Source: Poa pratensis (taxonomy: Eukaryota; Streptophyta; Magnoliopsida; Poales; Poaceae). Taken from it: a stretch of 64,000 nt of DNA. The notes below the pieces were generated by a model. The model saw only the letters and a list, made by a program, of their open reading frames with translations, ran no database searches and was not told where the DNA came from. Positions 45,733-57,540 of this stretch are shown here, one piece after another. The position numbers and the translations under genes were made by a program. The DNA lies in contig CAMZMU010000075.1 of NCBI GenBank assembly GCA_947311845.1, positions 17,521,366 through 17,585,365 of the forward strand, in the 5' to 3' direction. Within the stretch, counting starts at the first letter, position 1; each line of letters opens with the position of its first letter.

Positions 45733-46111
45733 GCACCCGGGAGCACATGCTCCCGGTTTTGTCGAAAAAATTTAGCAAGTTCAAAACTTGTCAAAAAAAT
45801 CTGAAAAAAATCATGCACGTACCTGACCATGTTGCGCACCACCATGATTTTTTTCGCGCTGAAATGACATCGTATACGCCCGGGACAAAAATGACAAATT
45901 TCCTGTCAGATTTGAGATCTAAAATTTGAATTTTCTGACAGGAAATTTGTCATTTTTGTACAGGGCGCATACGATGTCATTTCGGCGCGAAAAAAATCAT
46001 GGTGGTGCGCAACATGGTCAGGTACATGCATGATTTGTTTCGGAATTTTTTGACAAGTTTTCAATTTTCAAATTTTTTTCGACAAAACCGGGAGCATGTG
46101 CTCCCGGGTGC
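45733..46111. repeat. Foldback element, 379-bp near-perfect hairpin
   Basis: Starts GCACCCGGGAGCACATGCTC and ends with its complement. The two ~185-base arms agree at roughly 93% of positions and meet at AGATCTAAAATTTGAATTTT near 45918-45935. The outermost 20 bases are themselves palindromic (CCGGGAGCACATGCTCCCGG). No coding content. It looks like a MITE of foldback type; no clear target duplication found. Confidence 0.88.
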
Positions 46112-46319
46112 TATTCGTCCGCGTTCGGGTGCGGGCAGGCATGTTTATCAATCGAATCACACAACTATATTTTACTGCAGTGTTTCATAATTCTGATTTT
46201 ACAAATCATTGTTTCCCAAACTACTTCTTCTGTTGTGCAGACCTTAACTATTTTATGATGTACGAATCGGATAAATGTTTGAGATGAGTAAAATCTATAC
46301 GTAACTCCTAGCCTGAATA

Positions 46320-46464
46320 CTACCTCCGTACCAAAATATAAGATGTTTTAACATTTTTGTGAGACGGATGTATCTAAATGCGTATTAGTGTGTAGATTCA
46401 CTCATTTTAGCTTGTATGTAGTCATTATTGAAATGTCTAAAACATCTTACATTTTGCTACGTAG
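46320..46464. mobile_element. Stowaway-type MITE (~145 bp)
   Basis: The left end CTACCTCCGTACCAAAATATA after a TA matches the Stowaway terminal consensus. The body has the typical AAGATGTTTTAACATTTTTG and the right end CATCTTACATTTTGCTACGTAG is a degraded complement. The right TA is lost. Confidence 0.82.
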
Positions 46465-46807
46465 AGAATATTTATGTCTCCAACGACGAGTTGCCGCGAT
46501 GAGCCTGCAAATGGTAGCCCCTTCGTCAGAAAAGGAGATTTGCCTACAAATGGTTGCCCATCTACAATATCAAAATTATATTATTAGATTTATCATGAAA
46601 CATATACTTTTTATTGTATACATTAGGTAATGTAAATGTTGAAATATTTTTTCTATATAGTTGATTAAACTTTATTAAGTTTGACTATATGTAAAGCTTA
46701 TATGCGGAGTAATTCGAATATAGATAGTATATAAAGATGGCAAACGATATTCCGCGATCTATACCAAGCACACAAGAGACCCAGACATCAAATGTACAGG
46801 CCCTCCA

Positions 46808-46943
46808 GAGAGACAAGGACAGCTCAACCTGCATTGTCCATATTTGCAGATAGTATAATGCTCTTGTTAGTAGATCTCGATCTCGGCATCACGACGGACA
46901 AGAGAGACAAGGACAGCTCAACCAGCATTGTCCATATTTGCAG
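46808..46943. repeat. Direct duplication, two 42-bp copies 94 bp apart
   Basis: GAGAGACAAGGACAGCTCAA and the following GCATTGTCCATATTTGCAG occur at 46808 and 46902 with one mismatch. The context is otherwise repeat debris between the Stowaway MITE and CACTA-3. Confidence 0.85.
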
Positions 46944-47169
46944 GCACCAGCAGCGATCGATTGGGGGCTGACACACGAGCTGCTCTTTTTTTTTCATACC
47001 GAAATTTGACAGATCATGGCAGAAAAACTCATGCCCGGTGAGAAGACAACTCGCTTTAGTCCTATTCCTGATGGTAAATTTTAGGGCAAAATTACCAACC
47101 AACCTGATAGTAAGAAAATTACGAGTACAGCGCAGATTGGATCCATCAATAATACACTTCAAGTGGATT

Positions 47170-47520
47170 CACTACAGGAACGAGCTTCTACGCCGACGGC
47201 CGTTTGCCGTCGGGCTAAGCCCAAATGCCGTCGGCTTAGCCTAAGCCGACGGGGCTTAGGGCGGTGTCCGCTTAGATAGCCGTAGGCGTAGCTCAGGAGG
47301 CCGTCGGCAAAAAAAAAGACCGTCGACTTAGGTTGTGCCGACGGCCAAAAGCTGGCCATCGGCGTAGGTACCGTCGACGCATGGTAGGTGGGGCCCATGA
47401 CACCCAGCAGCTTTGGAAGCACCTAACCCGACGGCCAAGCCGTCGGCTTAGGCCTGACACGTGGAGGCTTCTGGGAGGGCGCAGGCAAGCACCTAGCCGT
47501 CGGCATAGACCTGACCATTT
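47170..47520. repeat. CACTA-3 terminus and subterminal repeat array
   Basis: More than ten copies of CCGACGG or its complement lie within 350 bases, several followed by CTTAGGC. Such arrays are the binding sites of TNPA-like proteins. Confidence 0.85.
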
Positions 47521-47772
47521 GGTCACCGCGGCATAGATATGCCATGTTGCCAGATTTTTTTTAAAATTGCTCCAGCAGCTCGTTTTTTGCACAAAAATGA
47601 CAGAAAAAAATATCAGAAATTATAGGAAGATGACACATAGGTTATATATCATTACAAACAAGATCACAAGCAATATCATCAAGCAAAATGCTATATCATC
47701 AAGCAAAATGCAATACACACATAGAACAATCATCACACATAGCTAAATGTCTATAAGCCAAAAACCCTACAT

Positions 47773-50231
47773 CTAGGGCGGCGACGGGGTGAACCCCATA
47801 TCTCCCTTGGTGAGAATAGGCGACTGACGGCGCGGCGCAGCAATAGAAGCACCGGTAGAAGGCGAAGCATCATGCGAAGCACCAGGAGAAGGACCACCGA
47901 AATGTACCGGTGTGATCTCACGCGAACCCGGCGAAGCAGCACGCGAACCACCAGCATCGGGATCAAACGGCATGATCTCACGCGAACCCGGCAAGGCAGT
48001 ACCAAAGTGTGGGTTCTCCGAACATCCCGTTCCCTACATGTTTGAGAAAGAGTTAGCAACTTGCGAGGCAAAGGAAAGCGGTAACCAGTGGTTTAGCAAA
48101 GAACTTACCGGGGTCGATGAGTAGTAGGTGAGAGCGAACTGGTCCTTCGATGGAAACAGTGGACACAACCCCGCCTCAGGAGGCTCCTCCATAGGAGTGC
48201 CGTCCGGCCACTCTCCAGTGGCAAAAAAATCTAATCAGCGTCTACAAGATAGTTTAGATGTCAGGCGTTGCAAAAATAAAGGTTCAAACTAGGGAAGTGG
48301 GACTTATCATATTTTGCAAAAATAAAGGTTGAAACTTACAGCGTTCATCAACTTTGTGAACGAGACGTGGGCCTGGTGCTTTGCCTGCCACTCGCGATAG
48401 GCCTCCTACGATTTTGAAAATAATGAATCTCGTCAACTTAGCCATGCAGGAACGAATGTCGGAAAGAGGATGAAAATGAGAAAAATTTACATCGGTGGAG
48501 GTGGATGGACGAGGCCATGGACGAGGCGGGATAAGGGGGGGTGTCTTCAGGGAGGGTAGCTCGGAGACGCGTGAAGCTGGAGGTAGGCTTGACCACCTTC
48601 TCAAGAACGCGATTACGACCATGCTTCCTTCCGTGCCCCGACAGGACCACCGAATTTTCGTCAACCTCCTCGCTCAAGGGGTCATCCACCTCCGGGTGCA
48701 GGTGTCGGAATGTCGTGACGTAGTTATCCAAATCCTCCTTGGCCTTCCCATAGTACTTGGGAAGCGAGTGCTGAGGCTCCGAAAAATCAAGCTTCTTCTG
48801 CTTCATCTTCTGCCAGGTTTGCATGTCAGTTTTCGCCTCCCCGGTCTCGGCCTCCTACATCACGAAAAGAAATGTTATGCGTACCAAGTAGGAACATGAC
48901 GGGAAAATAAATGTAGGTCGTTCCATGTATGTATATACCAGCTTTTCCTTAAAGCGGTGGTGGTTGCGGTTTCCCCCACTGTGTGTTCCCTCGGTGCCTC
49001 GGTTTGCCTTGTTCCGCTGGCTCACGGCGTTGAACTCGGGGTCTTCCCCGACCCACCTCGAAACCAACGCCGCCCATGCGTCTTCTTTGCCGTTGGCCCG
49101 TAGGGCATAATCTGAAAATCCAATTCAAGAAGAGATAATGCAATGGCAACTTAGCAGCAATATAGAATTTCATTGACAGTTTACTTACCGACATGTAATC
49201 CGCCTTCGTTATCGCCGGTGGCGTCTTGACATTGTCCTTCTTCAGGGCCCTCGTGCCCTTCTTCTCAGACATGAACTGATTGGCGGTCGTATGCTTTTGG
49301 TTGTAGAATTGCTGCCGTGTCAACCTCACACAATGAGCACGCAAAGTGGGCCCCGCGATTTCCCTATGCTCGTCCAACACCCGAAAATGCCGCTTCAACC
49401 ATGCATAAAAAATTGCGAGAGTCATGAGTTAGCACGGTGGGGTCATAAACTTTGAACGGAACTCGAAAAATATGTCTTACCCAAAACTTGGTGATCATGG
49501 CGTCAGCAGCTGACGCGAAGCCCGAGGACGGGGCAACCTCATAGTCCGCCCAACAATAGGCTACCTTGGTCTAGCCGTGGGGGACCGTCTTGTAGAAGCC
49601 CGGACAAAATTTCCTAATCAGAGCTCCAAGCAAGCTCCCAGGTTCACGGGGAATCGGGGCTGGCCATGTCCAATCGCTGCACAATAATCAAACATTAGTA
49701 CATATATTAAATTGTTATGACCAAAATGAAATTACATGTTCAAAATTACAAAATTAGTACTTACTCAATTTTGTTAGGAACAATGATGGCTTTCGCCTCC
49801 TCGCTTTTAGGCTCCTGGGCCTCATCGAGGACTCCCGCTTTGCCACGACACCGCTTAAGCTTCGGCGCCGCCTCCACCTCCTCCTCGTGCTCCACCTCCA
49901 CCTCCTCCTCATGCTCCACCTCCACCTCGTGTCTAGACTCGGTCTCTGCCTCGTCCTCCAACTGCAACTGGGAAGCCACGTCACCAGAAGCGGAGGGCAA
50001 CTCGGAACCCACGTCGCCAGAAGCGGAGGGTGGACGCTCCACGTCTCCTCCACCTCGTCCTCCACCTCGTCCTCCAGCTCGTCCTCGTCCTCCTCGCGCA
50101 TCGCCTTCCTCGATGTAACGCGGATTGGGAACTCCTCCTCGGTCACTTCGTCTAACTACTCCAGGCTTCTCTTGGCGCAGCCTACTATGCACGGTCGTCG
50201 TGCTTTCCTTGCCTTGGCTCATATTGTTCAA
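47773..50231 (-). pseudogene. CACTA-3 TNP1/Transposase_24-type protein, multi-exon
   Basis: Minus-strand pieces in order: N-terminal exon 50231-49761 (Gly/Arg-rich, then alternating VEVEHEEE acidic repeats), 49425-49190 (core with LKRHFRVLDEHREIAGPTLR), about 49110-48950 (DAWAALVSRWVGEDPEF, typical of this family), 48824-48490 (YYGKAKEDLDNY…HGRKHGRNRVLEK) and a last exon ending at 47773. The role in the family is binding the subterminal repeats and assisting excision. Exon borders are approximate. I see no obvious stop inside the exons, but intactness cannot be judged without splicing evidence. Confidence 0.65.
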
Positions 50232-50420
50232 TCACCTGCATTGAGAAAGAGAGAACAAGTAAGCATAAAGCCATAATAAAATGTAGAAACTAAGAATAAA
50301 GACGTAATGCAATTAAGAAGCATGTTGAAAAATAAATACTAAAGCATAAAGACATAATAAAATGTAGACACTACGGATAAAGACGTAATGCAATTAAGAA
50401 GCATAAAGACATAAAAGACG

Positions 50421-53400
50421 TCACCTCGAATCATCACTCTCATAATTAAGTTCGTTCTCATTCTCACTATCACTATCATCACTATCACCTGAGTAGTAGG
50501 TTGGAGGCTCCTCGCACGATGGAGGCTCGTCATCGTTGTCATTGTCCGCATTTAACTTCGAGAGCATATCTATTTCCTTCAAATCCACCACTGACTCACC
50601 ACGAGTGTGTGCATCGTTCTCGAGGTCCTCAAGACCACCCGCTTGTAAGGCAAAGTTCCCGAAGTCCTCTTGCTCTTGATAGAAAATTCCCTCGTATGTT
50701 TTAGGGTCAATGTTGTTGTAATCGTCGGCGGAGGGCATGGGTAGCTTATTATGTGGCGATACACGGAACACGACTTTCCAGCCCTTGAGGTTCTCTTTCT
50801 AGCATGGGTAGGGCAAATAATAAACTTGCTTGGCTTGGTGAGCAACAATAAACACATCGGCTCCGCTGTAGGTGGTTGAAGGCTTAACTTCAACTAACCC
50901 AATGGAAGGGTCACTTCTCTGTCCACCGTGTTGTCTAGTGTGTGGGTCGAACCAGTGTCACTTGAAAACAACGAGCTTGAGTTCTACGTTCGTACCATTG
51001 AACATCAGCTCATATACCTTCTCTAACCTTCCGAAGTAATCTACGTAATCGACTCCATCGGCTCCTCTGGATCCTTTAGTGAAGACCCCAGTATTTATAG
51101 TTTTTGCATTCGGCCGACTCTTCTGGTGATCCTCTGTATGGAAGCGGTACCCATTCACATCATACTTCTCATACTTCATGACGGTACGGTTAAAACCTTG
51201 GGAAACACATCGCAACTCATTCCTCATCTCAACGTTGGGATCAACTCCCTACAAGTACAGTTCAAATTGTTTTGTGCATTAGTTACGTGTAATAAGAGGG
51301 ACAAGTCACAAATTGCAAGGTAAGAGGGACAAGTCACATTACTTTTTCCCTGAACCAAGACACAAATTTTTTTCCTCCGGGAGCACCCTCTTTCAGAAGA
51401 GTGTCCAGCTCCGCGGCAGAGGGATCCTCCATTCCCGACCACTGTTCATGCTTGAATTGGCTAAAAGGAGAAAATACGTATTAGACCAAAACCAAGTTAT
51501 TAGTTGCAAAGTAATTTGTTCACCATTTTACCTGATGAAACCGGCTACTTCTGTCATGTTCATAAGCACATAGAGCATTATGCAATCCTTCTCTTCCTTG
51601 GTCAAGGTATATTTTACACCGCCACCGGCCTTGACATTGGAAGAGGGGGAGCTTGGGGTCAAGCTTGGGCTCGTCGACATTGTACCGAGAGACCGGGTTA
51701 TGCTGAGTGGGAACATCATCGGGATAGTACGTTGTCACGGCGTCTGCCATCTCCCGAAGTATTGTTGCCTCAGCTATGCATGCTTCAATCCTAGCTTTGT
51801 TTCCAGTTATGTTTCGGATATGCTTAAACTCTCTCTCAATACAAAACTGCCAACGAAACTTCACCGGTCCACCCAAGAGTGCCTCGTTCACGAGATGCAC
51901 AACGAGATGTGCCATCGGAACAAAGAAGCCTGTCGGAAAGATCATCTCTAACTTGCATAGTAACTCCAGCACAAGATCATGCAGCTTCCAATAATCAGGG
52001 ACATATCTGCTTCGCACAGAGCGTGCGGAAGAAATGGCTCAACTCCGCAAGCACTCGCCAGACACGATCGGGGAGATGCCCTCGAACCATCACCGGCATC
52101 GACCGCTCAATCCATATACGATAGTCGTGACTCTTGAGCCCAGTGACTTTTCCCGTTCCAAGATTGACTCCATTACTTATATTGGAACAATAACCATCAG
52201 GGAACATCACGACGTGTATGAGCCACTGGAATGACTCCTTCTTTTGGAGACTATCAAGGCAAAAGTGGGCATTCGGCTTGAACCAATTTTTTCGACGTGC
52301 GTTAGGAGGCTGCATGTGTAATTTCTCCCTATCACAGAGCTTCTGAACATCGACTCTAGCCTTGACATTATCCTTTGACTTATTAGGAATGTTCAGGACT
52401 GTGTGAAAGAGCATCTCTCCGACATTCTTTTCGGTGTGCATCACATCGATGTTATGGGGAAGTTCGAGGTGCTTGTAATACTCTAGCTGCGTTAAGCCTG
52501 CCACGTGAGTCCAGTCGTGCGCTACACCATATCCCTGATATCGTGGGCCATTTCCCACAGCAGGCACGACACACGTAGCTCGGCATCAACAGTTGCACCA
52601 TCGAACTTGGTATCTCTTTTTCTTCACGCACAACTTTGCCCTTCGTGAAGTTCTTTTTGTCTTCTCGGTAAGGATGCCTTCTTTTGAGAAACTGTCGATG
52701 CTTGTCAAACGCGACATACTTGCGGCCTGAATTTAGCCATAGAAACTCAAGTCGGTTCCTACACACTGGGCATGGCCACTTACCAGCTGTACACCATCCG
52801 CAGAATAGGGCGTACCCGGGTAGGTCGTGCATGGAATAGTGGAACCAAATTTTTAGCAAGAAGTTCTTCTTTGATGCTCGGTCGTATGTCAACGACCCAT
52901 TGTGCCAAGAGTGGTGCAAATCATCCACAAGCGGCTGCATGTAGACACTCAAATTCTTCCCCGAGTATTCCGGCCCTGGAATGATCAGCGACAGAAATAT
53001 GAACTTCCTTTGCATTAGGACCCCGGGAGGGAGATTGAGTGGAATAACAAACACGGGCCAGCAGCTGTACGAGGCAGTCGACATACCATATGGATTGAAT
53101 CCATCTGTTGCTATCGCAATTCTGACATTCCGAGCCTCTGCTACCTCATCGGGGTGTTTGGCATCGAAGTTCTGCCATGACTTACCATCAGATGGATGTC
53201 CCATCTTTTGCCGTCCGGCATCGTCTACGTATCTCTTCCCCTTCTTGTGCCACGTCATCTGTGTGGCAGTCTCCTCGGACAAGTAAAGCCGCTCGATTCT
53301 TTTTATGAATGGGAGATACCAAAGAATCTTCACAGCGACTTTTGTCTGCGTCTTCAGACCATCGGCTCCCGTTTTCTCATGATACCTAGAGGCCCGACAA

Positions 53401-54121
53401 AGGCTACAGTACTTGTCATCCGCAAACTGTTTTCAAAACAAAAGGTAACCTTTTGGACAACAATCTATCTTTACGTAATCCATGCTGAGCGATCCCATGA
53501 TTTTCTTTGCTTCGTGCATGGTTTTAGGAAGAAAATGCCCTTCGGGCAACATGTTACCAAATGTTTTCAGATTAGCCTCAAAGCCTGCACGGGTGGTGGA
53601 GTATTGGGCCTTGTCACCTAGTGCTTGAGAGATGGCATCGAGCTGAGAAATCTTTGCACCCTCGTATAGAGGATTCTTAGCCGAGGCCGTCATATCAAGG
53701 AAGGTCTTCGCGGTTTGCTCCGGTTCCTCCGGTTCATCCAGTTCCTCCGGTTCCTCCTGTGGAGGTGGCGAATCCGGCATGTCACCATCGCAGAGATCAT
53801 CTAGCAAGCCTAGAAGCCATCGTGCTCATTGCCACCGATCCGCTGCCGCATCACCTCAACTCTGTCATGTTCGTACTGAGCAAAGTCGACCAGCGTGACG
53901 TAGTTAGGCATATACCCAGACAACCAAAGGTGTTTAGTCATTTCATCCTTTCCCTGACGGTGACGATTCGTGCATTTAGTGCAAGGGCACCTTGGACGAA
54001 CTCCTGACTTTTTTGAACCACGCCCTAACTCCTTCACTAATAAATCAGTCTTCCATTCCCACTCAGCTGTTCTTTCAGTCTTACTGATGCGGCCACTGTA
54101 CATCCACCCATTATCAGCCAT
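50421..54121 (-). pseudogene. CACTA-3 tnp2-type transposase, degenerate
   Basis: The start MADNGWMYSGR at 54121 opens a Transposase-associated domain with the CPCTKC zinc pair. The catalytic tnp2 region (about 53350-52000) shows GHPSDGKSW, DGFNPYG, WPVFVIPLNLPP, HDLPGYALFCGWCTAGKWPCPVC and LPHNIDVMHTEKNV. Then a DUF4218 region (about 51990-51700, FVPMAHLVVHL), a DUF4216 region (51227-50958) and an acidic C-terminal tail ending at 50421. Lesions: a frame break at about 53808, an in-frame TGA at 53433-53435 where the family has Trp, and frameshifts near 52570 and 52010. It cannot make a full transposase. Confidence 0.85.
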
Positions 54122-54278
54122 CCTCTGCTTTATTGGAGCCAAACAACAACGCATTTCGTAATATGCACCAAGTAACAATAAATTTATTAAGTGTCACTAG
54201 ATTAATTACGGCCAAATTTTATCTTTTACAGCATGCAAGGGTTCACCTACACTTCTAATAGGTAGGGCCCTATCCCAC

Positions 54279-54488
54279 CCGAGTATGTGTAGATCGAGTC
54301 GTGTTCCATGTTCTACCCCGACCCGAGCCGGAATTTCGGCAGCACCTCCCCGCTGTTCTTCAGAATACACGTCTCGACCTTGTCAAGCTGAGAGGGTGTG
54401 CATCCGAAGAACAACATGGAGGTGCTGCCGAAATTCCGTCTAAGGAAAGGGTAGAACATGGAACACGACTCGATCTACACATACTCGG
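54279..54488. repeat. 210-bp inverted repeat upstream of the tnp2 gene
   Basis: CCGAGTATGTGTAGATCGAG pairs with CTCGATCTACACATACTCGG and the pairing continues through TCGTGTTCCATGTTCTACCC and, after a gap, GAATTTCGGCAGCACCTCC. The position just 5' of the tnp2 start suggests a promoter-proximal hairpin or a small inserted foldback. A second short inverted pair built on CATATTTATAA follows at about 54515-54570. Confidence 0.85.
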
Positions 54489-54949
54489 ACTGTCCAACAT
54501 GGACAATCCGGAAGAGGTACGGTTATAAATATGCAAAGATGGACAATCCTGCATATTTATAAATGTGTAACCCTTCCGGACGGGATCTGACTCGGGTTAC
54601 ACGACTGACTTGGTGTTCTAGGCCAAAATAAACCAATGAAGCAAGAGAGGCGAAAGATTTATACCCTCGAAGCGTGAGCAATCATCGGAGAAGGTCGAGG
54701 ACGTGCTCCGGAAGCAGGTGACGATACAGGGGCACCGAGGCGGTCCCTGCTCAGCTGGAGAAGAAGCCCCGCAACGACGCGCGAGACCGACGGTGGTGGC
54801 TGGCGGGAAGCTACGTCATCTGAAAAAGCACGCAAACAATAAACATTAGCACAAATGTATAACCTTCATCCCTATTGTTTGCATTGACTTCATCCATACA
54901 AATGTCGCAAAAAACACGAGTGTAAAACATTCCATCTAACAATGAAATA

Positions 54950-55175
54950 ATTTTGCAATCTAGCAAATCAACGTGGTAAGCAAGCAAGCAGCAAGCATCT
55001 ACCAATTCCATCTAGCAAGCAAATTAGAAGTTGTGAAAGACTCTAGATTTTGCATCTACCACTTCCATCTAGCAAGCATCTACCAATTCCATCTAGCATC
55101 TACCAATTCCATCTAGCAAGCATCTACCAATTTCATCTAGTACCTACCAATTCCATCTACCATCTACCAAACTAG
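54950..55175. repeat. Tandem ATCTACCAATTCCATCTAGC repeats
   Basis: About seven partial copies of a 24-30 bp unit based on CATCTACCAATTCCATCTAGCA, AT-rich and non-coding. Confidence 0.85.
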
Positions 55176-55254
55176 CAAAAAAATAATGAAAATCCTCCTC
55201 ACCTAGATGAATAGAGGCGGGGCCGGCGGGGTGGTGAGGACTGCGGCGACGGGT

Positions 55255-55395
55255 TGGCTTGGCCCGGCGAGGAGGGGCACCGGGCCAGCAGCGAGGAGGA
55301 GCACCGGGGCGGTGGCGAGGAGGGGCACCGGGCTGGCGGCGAGGAGGTGCACCGGGAGAGCGGCGAGGAGGGGCACCGGGCGGCGGCGCTGCTCG
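55255..55395. repeat. GC-rich minisatellite, ~30-bp unit, about five copies
   Basis: GGCGAGGAGGGGCACCGGG and variants. On the minus strand the frame 55407-55144 reads as PPGAPPRR repeats. I treat that frame as a by-product of the repeat or part of a CACTA-3 leader exon. Confidence 0.8.
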
Positions 55396-55473
55396 ATCTA
55401 GCGGCAAAAGAAGGGAGAACGGTGGTGGCCGGAGGCGGGGAGACGAGAGTAGGGCGGCGGAGAGGTGATGACG

Positions 55474-56013
55474 TGGATCACACGTTCGTTGGGAGACCCC
55501 AAGAGGAAGGTATGAAGAAGTGTAGCAGCAGTTTCCCTCAGTATGAAACCAAGGTTTAATCGAACCAGTAGGAGCAAGAAATCACTTCTGAAGGTTGTCA
55601 GTGGCGCGCTGACGTGGAACCTGCACACAACAAAATCAAACTACTTTGCCCCAACGAAACAGTGAGGTTGTCAATCTCACCGGCTTGCTGAAAACAAAGG
55701 ATTAAACGTATGGTGTGGAAAACAATAGTAAATTGCAGAGAATGAAAAGGAACAATGTTTGCAGTTGGTTGTATTATCAGTGTAAAAGAATGGACCGGGG
55801 TCCACAGTTCACTAGTGGTGTCTCTCCATAAAAGATAACTAACATGCTGGGTGAACAAATTACAGCTGGGCAATTGACAAAATATTGAGCGCATGACAAT
55901 GCATATATATGACGTGATGATTACTATGATATTCATGTGGGCATTACGACAAAATACATAGACCGTTATCCAACAACGTCTATGACTAATAATCCACCTC
56001 CAGGTTGTCATAC
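55474..56013 (-). mobile_element. Fragment of another LTR-retrotransposon-like repeat
   Basis: The text from GGATCACACGTTCGTTGG through AACGAAACAGTGAGGTTGTC to the right border is of a type I associate with Triticeae LTR elements. It ends abruptly where the LTR at 56014 begins, so the later element inserted into it. Exact family and left border are uncertain. Confidence 0.5.
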
Positions 56014-57525
56014 TGATGACTCCCAAGTGCAGGAGATCAATTGTAGTACCTTTCGAATAGAAAAGGTTGTCGAACCCACGAGGAGCTGAAGGTATTGGTT
56101 ATTAGAAATGATAAATAGACAATAAAAGATGCAAGTGTTTTTGGTATTTTCGATTGTATAATTGCAAGACAGTAACAATGCAGCAGGTAAATGGTAACAA
56201 GTAAAAGCTCTCAAAAGAGAGAAAGCCCAATCCTCTATGTGTAAGAGGACAAGCTCAAGTGATGTGTAACTTATATGTGGAAAACGTTCCCGAGGGCGGC
56301 ATGGATATTGCTAGGCATATAGATTTATTAAACAACACGTTGAATATCTTGTCTAGTTTTAATCTTCTTCGGACGGAGCTATTATTAGGTACAGCTAAAT
56401 AAATAGACTAAACCCCTTATGATGGATCATGTGGCCAATTAAATGACAGCACAAGAATTATTAAGATATAAAATCCCACCATAGCATTACGCTCTAGGTC
56501 CCCGATACTAATACCCCGTAAAGTAACTTAATGATTCGGTCTCAGGCTTTCGTGTCCTCCCAAGTCTCCCTCACGCCATTACACTACGGTGTTCTCCTAT
56601 GAGCCCATATAGGTGAAGTGTTGTGCAGTCGACGTTCGCACAACACCATCATAGAATACACAAAAAGATAAACACTAGACAAAATACCAACACATGTCAT
56701 ATATAAATCATTGCCAATTCATCCTATGCCCTCAGGAACATACGGGAACTACTCACAACGTGCAAACATGGTGATATCAGTGGCATAAGTGGTACAACAC
56801 AATCTGAAATATAACTCACCACAAATAATGACAAGTACTCAATCACAAACATGAATAGTAGCACAAGACAAGTATCTAGGGTATAGCAACTCTCAAACTA
56901 CGAGGGGGACGGAGTGGATCACGGAGATGATGATGGAGATGGTGCTGGTCTTGGTGATGGTGATGATGTAGAGGCCTCCTCCCACGCCAAGGAGGAGAGG
57001 TGATGACGATGACGATGATTTCCCCCTTCTCCGGAGCTCCGGAGCAGCAGGATCTGATCCCCCTCGGAGGGAATCAGGAGTTTCGCCGCCGCCGCGACCT
57101 CGGATAGTCTCGTAAAAATTAGGGCGTTACTTTTCGGGCGAGACGGAGACCTCGTTAAAAAGCCCCAGGCGAGGAAGTGCCCGAGGCTCCATGGTGGGCC
57201 CCACGCGGCCAAAGAATCTGGCCGCGTGGGCCCCCCTTTTGGGCCTCGTGGCTCTCCTCCTTCGATCTTCTTCCCACTGCTGTTCTCCCGATGAAAAACC
57301 AGCTGTGCAATTTTCCTTTTTATTTGGGTCCCTGTAGCTCCTGAAACATTAAAAACAAGAAAAAGGAGGTTTTCTGCCTCCCAGAAATTAAATACAAAAA
57401 TAGGGACTTTGTATGAAAGTCCCTAAATCATCTAAAACATGTAAAAACAATGATATAATAATGCAAATAACATCCTAATATGGTGATATAAGTGGTATAG
57501 ATGATGATATAAAATGCACGTATCA
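56014..57525 (-). repeat. 3' LTR of the Athila-type element (1,512 bp)
   Basis: Begins TGATGACTCCCAAGTG and ends GCACGTATCA on the plus strand (TG...CA). It shares blocks with the LTRs at 16082 and 22506, for example GAGAGAAAGCCCAATCCTCT and TAAACCCCTTATGATGG, in the same order. Confidence 0.9.
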
Positions 57526-57540
57526 ACTCCCCCAAGCTTA
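57526..57540 (-). other. Polypurine tract of the Athila-type element
   Basis: Minus strand TAAGCTTGGGGGAGT abuts the LTR. The core recurs at 58521-58534 and, inside the gag frame, at 63684-63696. Confidence 0.8.

Larger units (their letters stand above)
47170..55473 (-). mobile_element. CACTA-3, transposase-bearing CACTA element, right end not in view
   Basis: The left terminus CACTACAGGAACGAGCTTCT at 47170 (flanking triplet ATT) is followed by a dense array of CCGACGGC/GCCGTCGGC subterminal repeats to about 47520. Two genes on the minus strand, a tnp2-type transposase (54121 to 50421) and a TNP1/Transposase_24-type gene (50231 to 47773), have the order of En/Spm-like elements. The right terminus is not found; unrelated retrotransposon sequence takes over near 55474, so either the element was truncated or its end lies beyond the nested insertions. 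Both genes are decayed. Confidence 0.85.

Noticed and set aside
55144..55407. Collagen-like PPGAPPRR protein
   Set aside because: The frame is a direct consequence of a 30-bp GC minisatellite.
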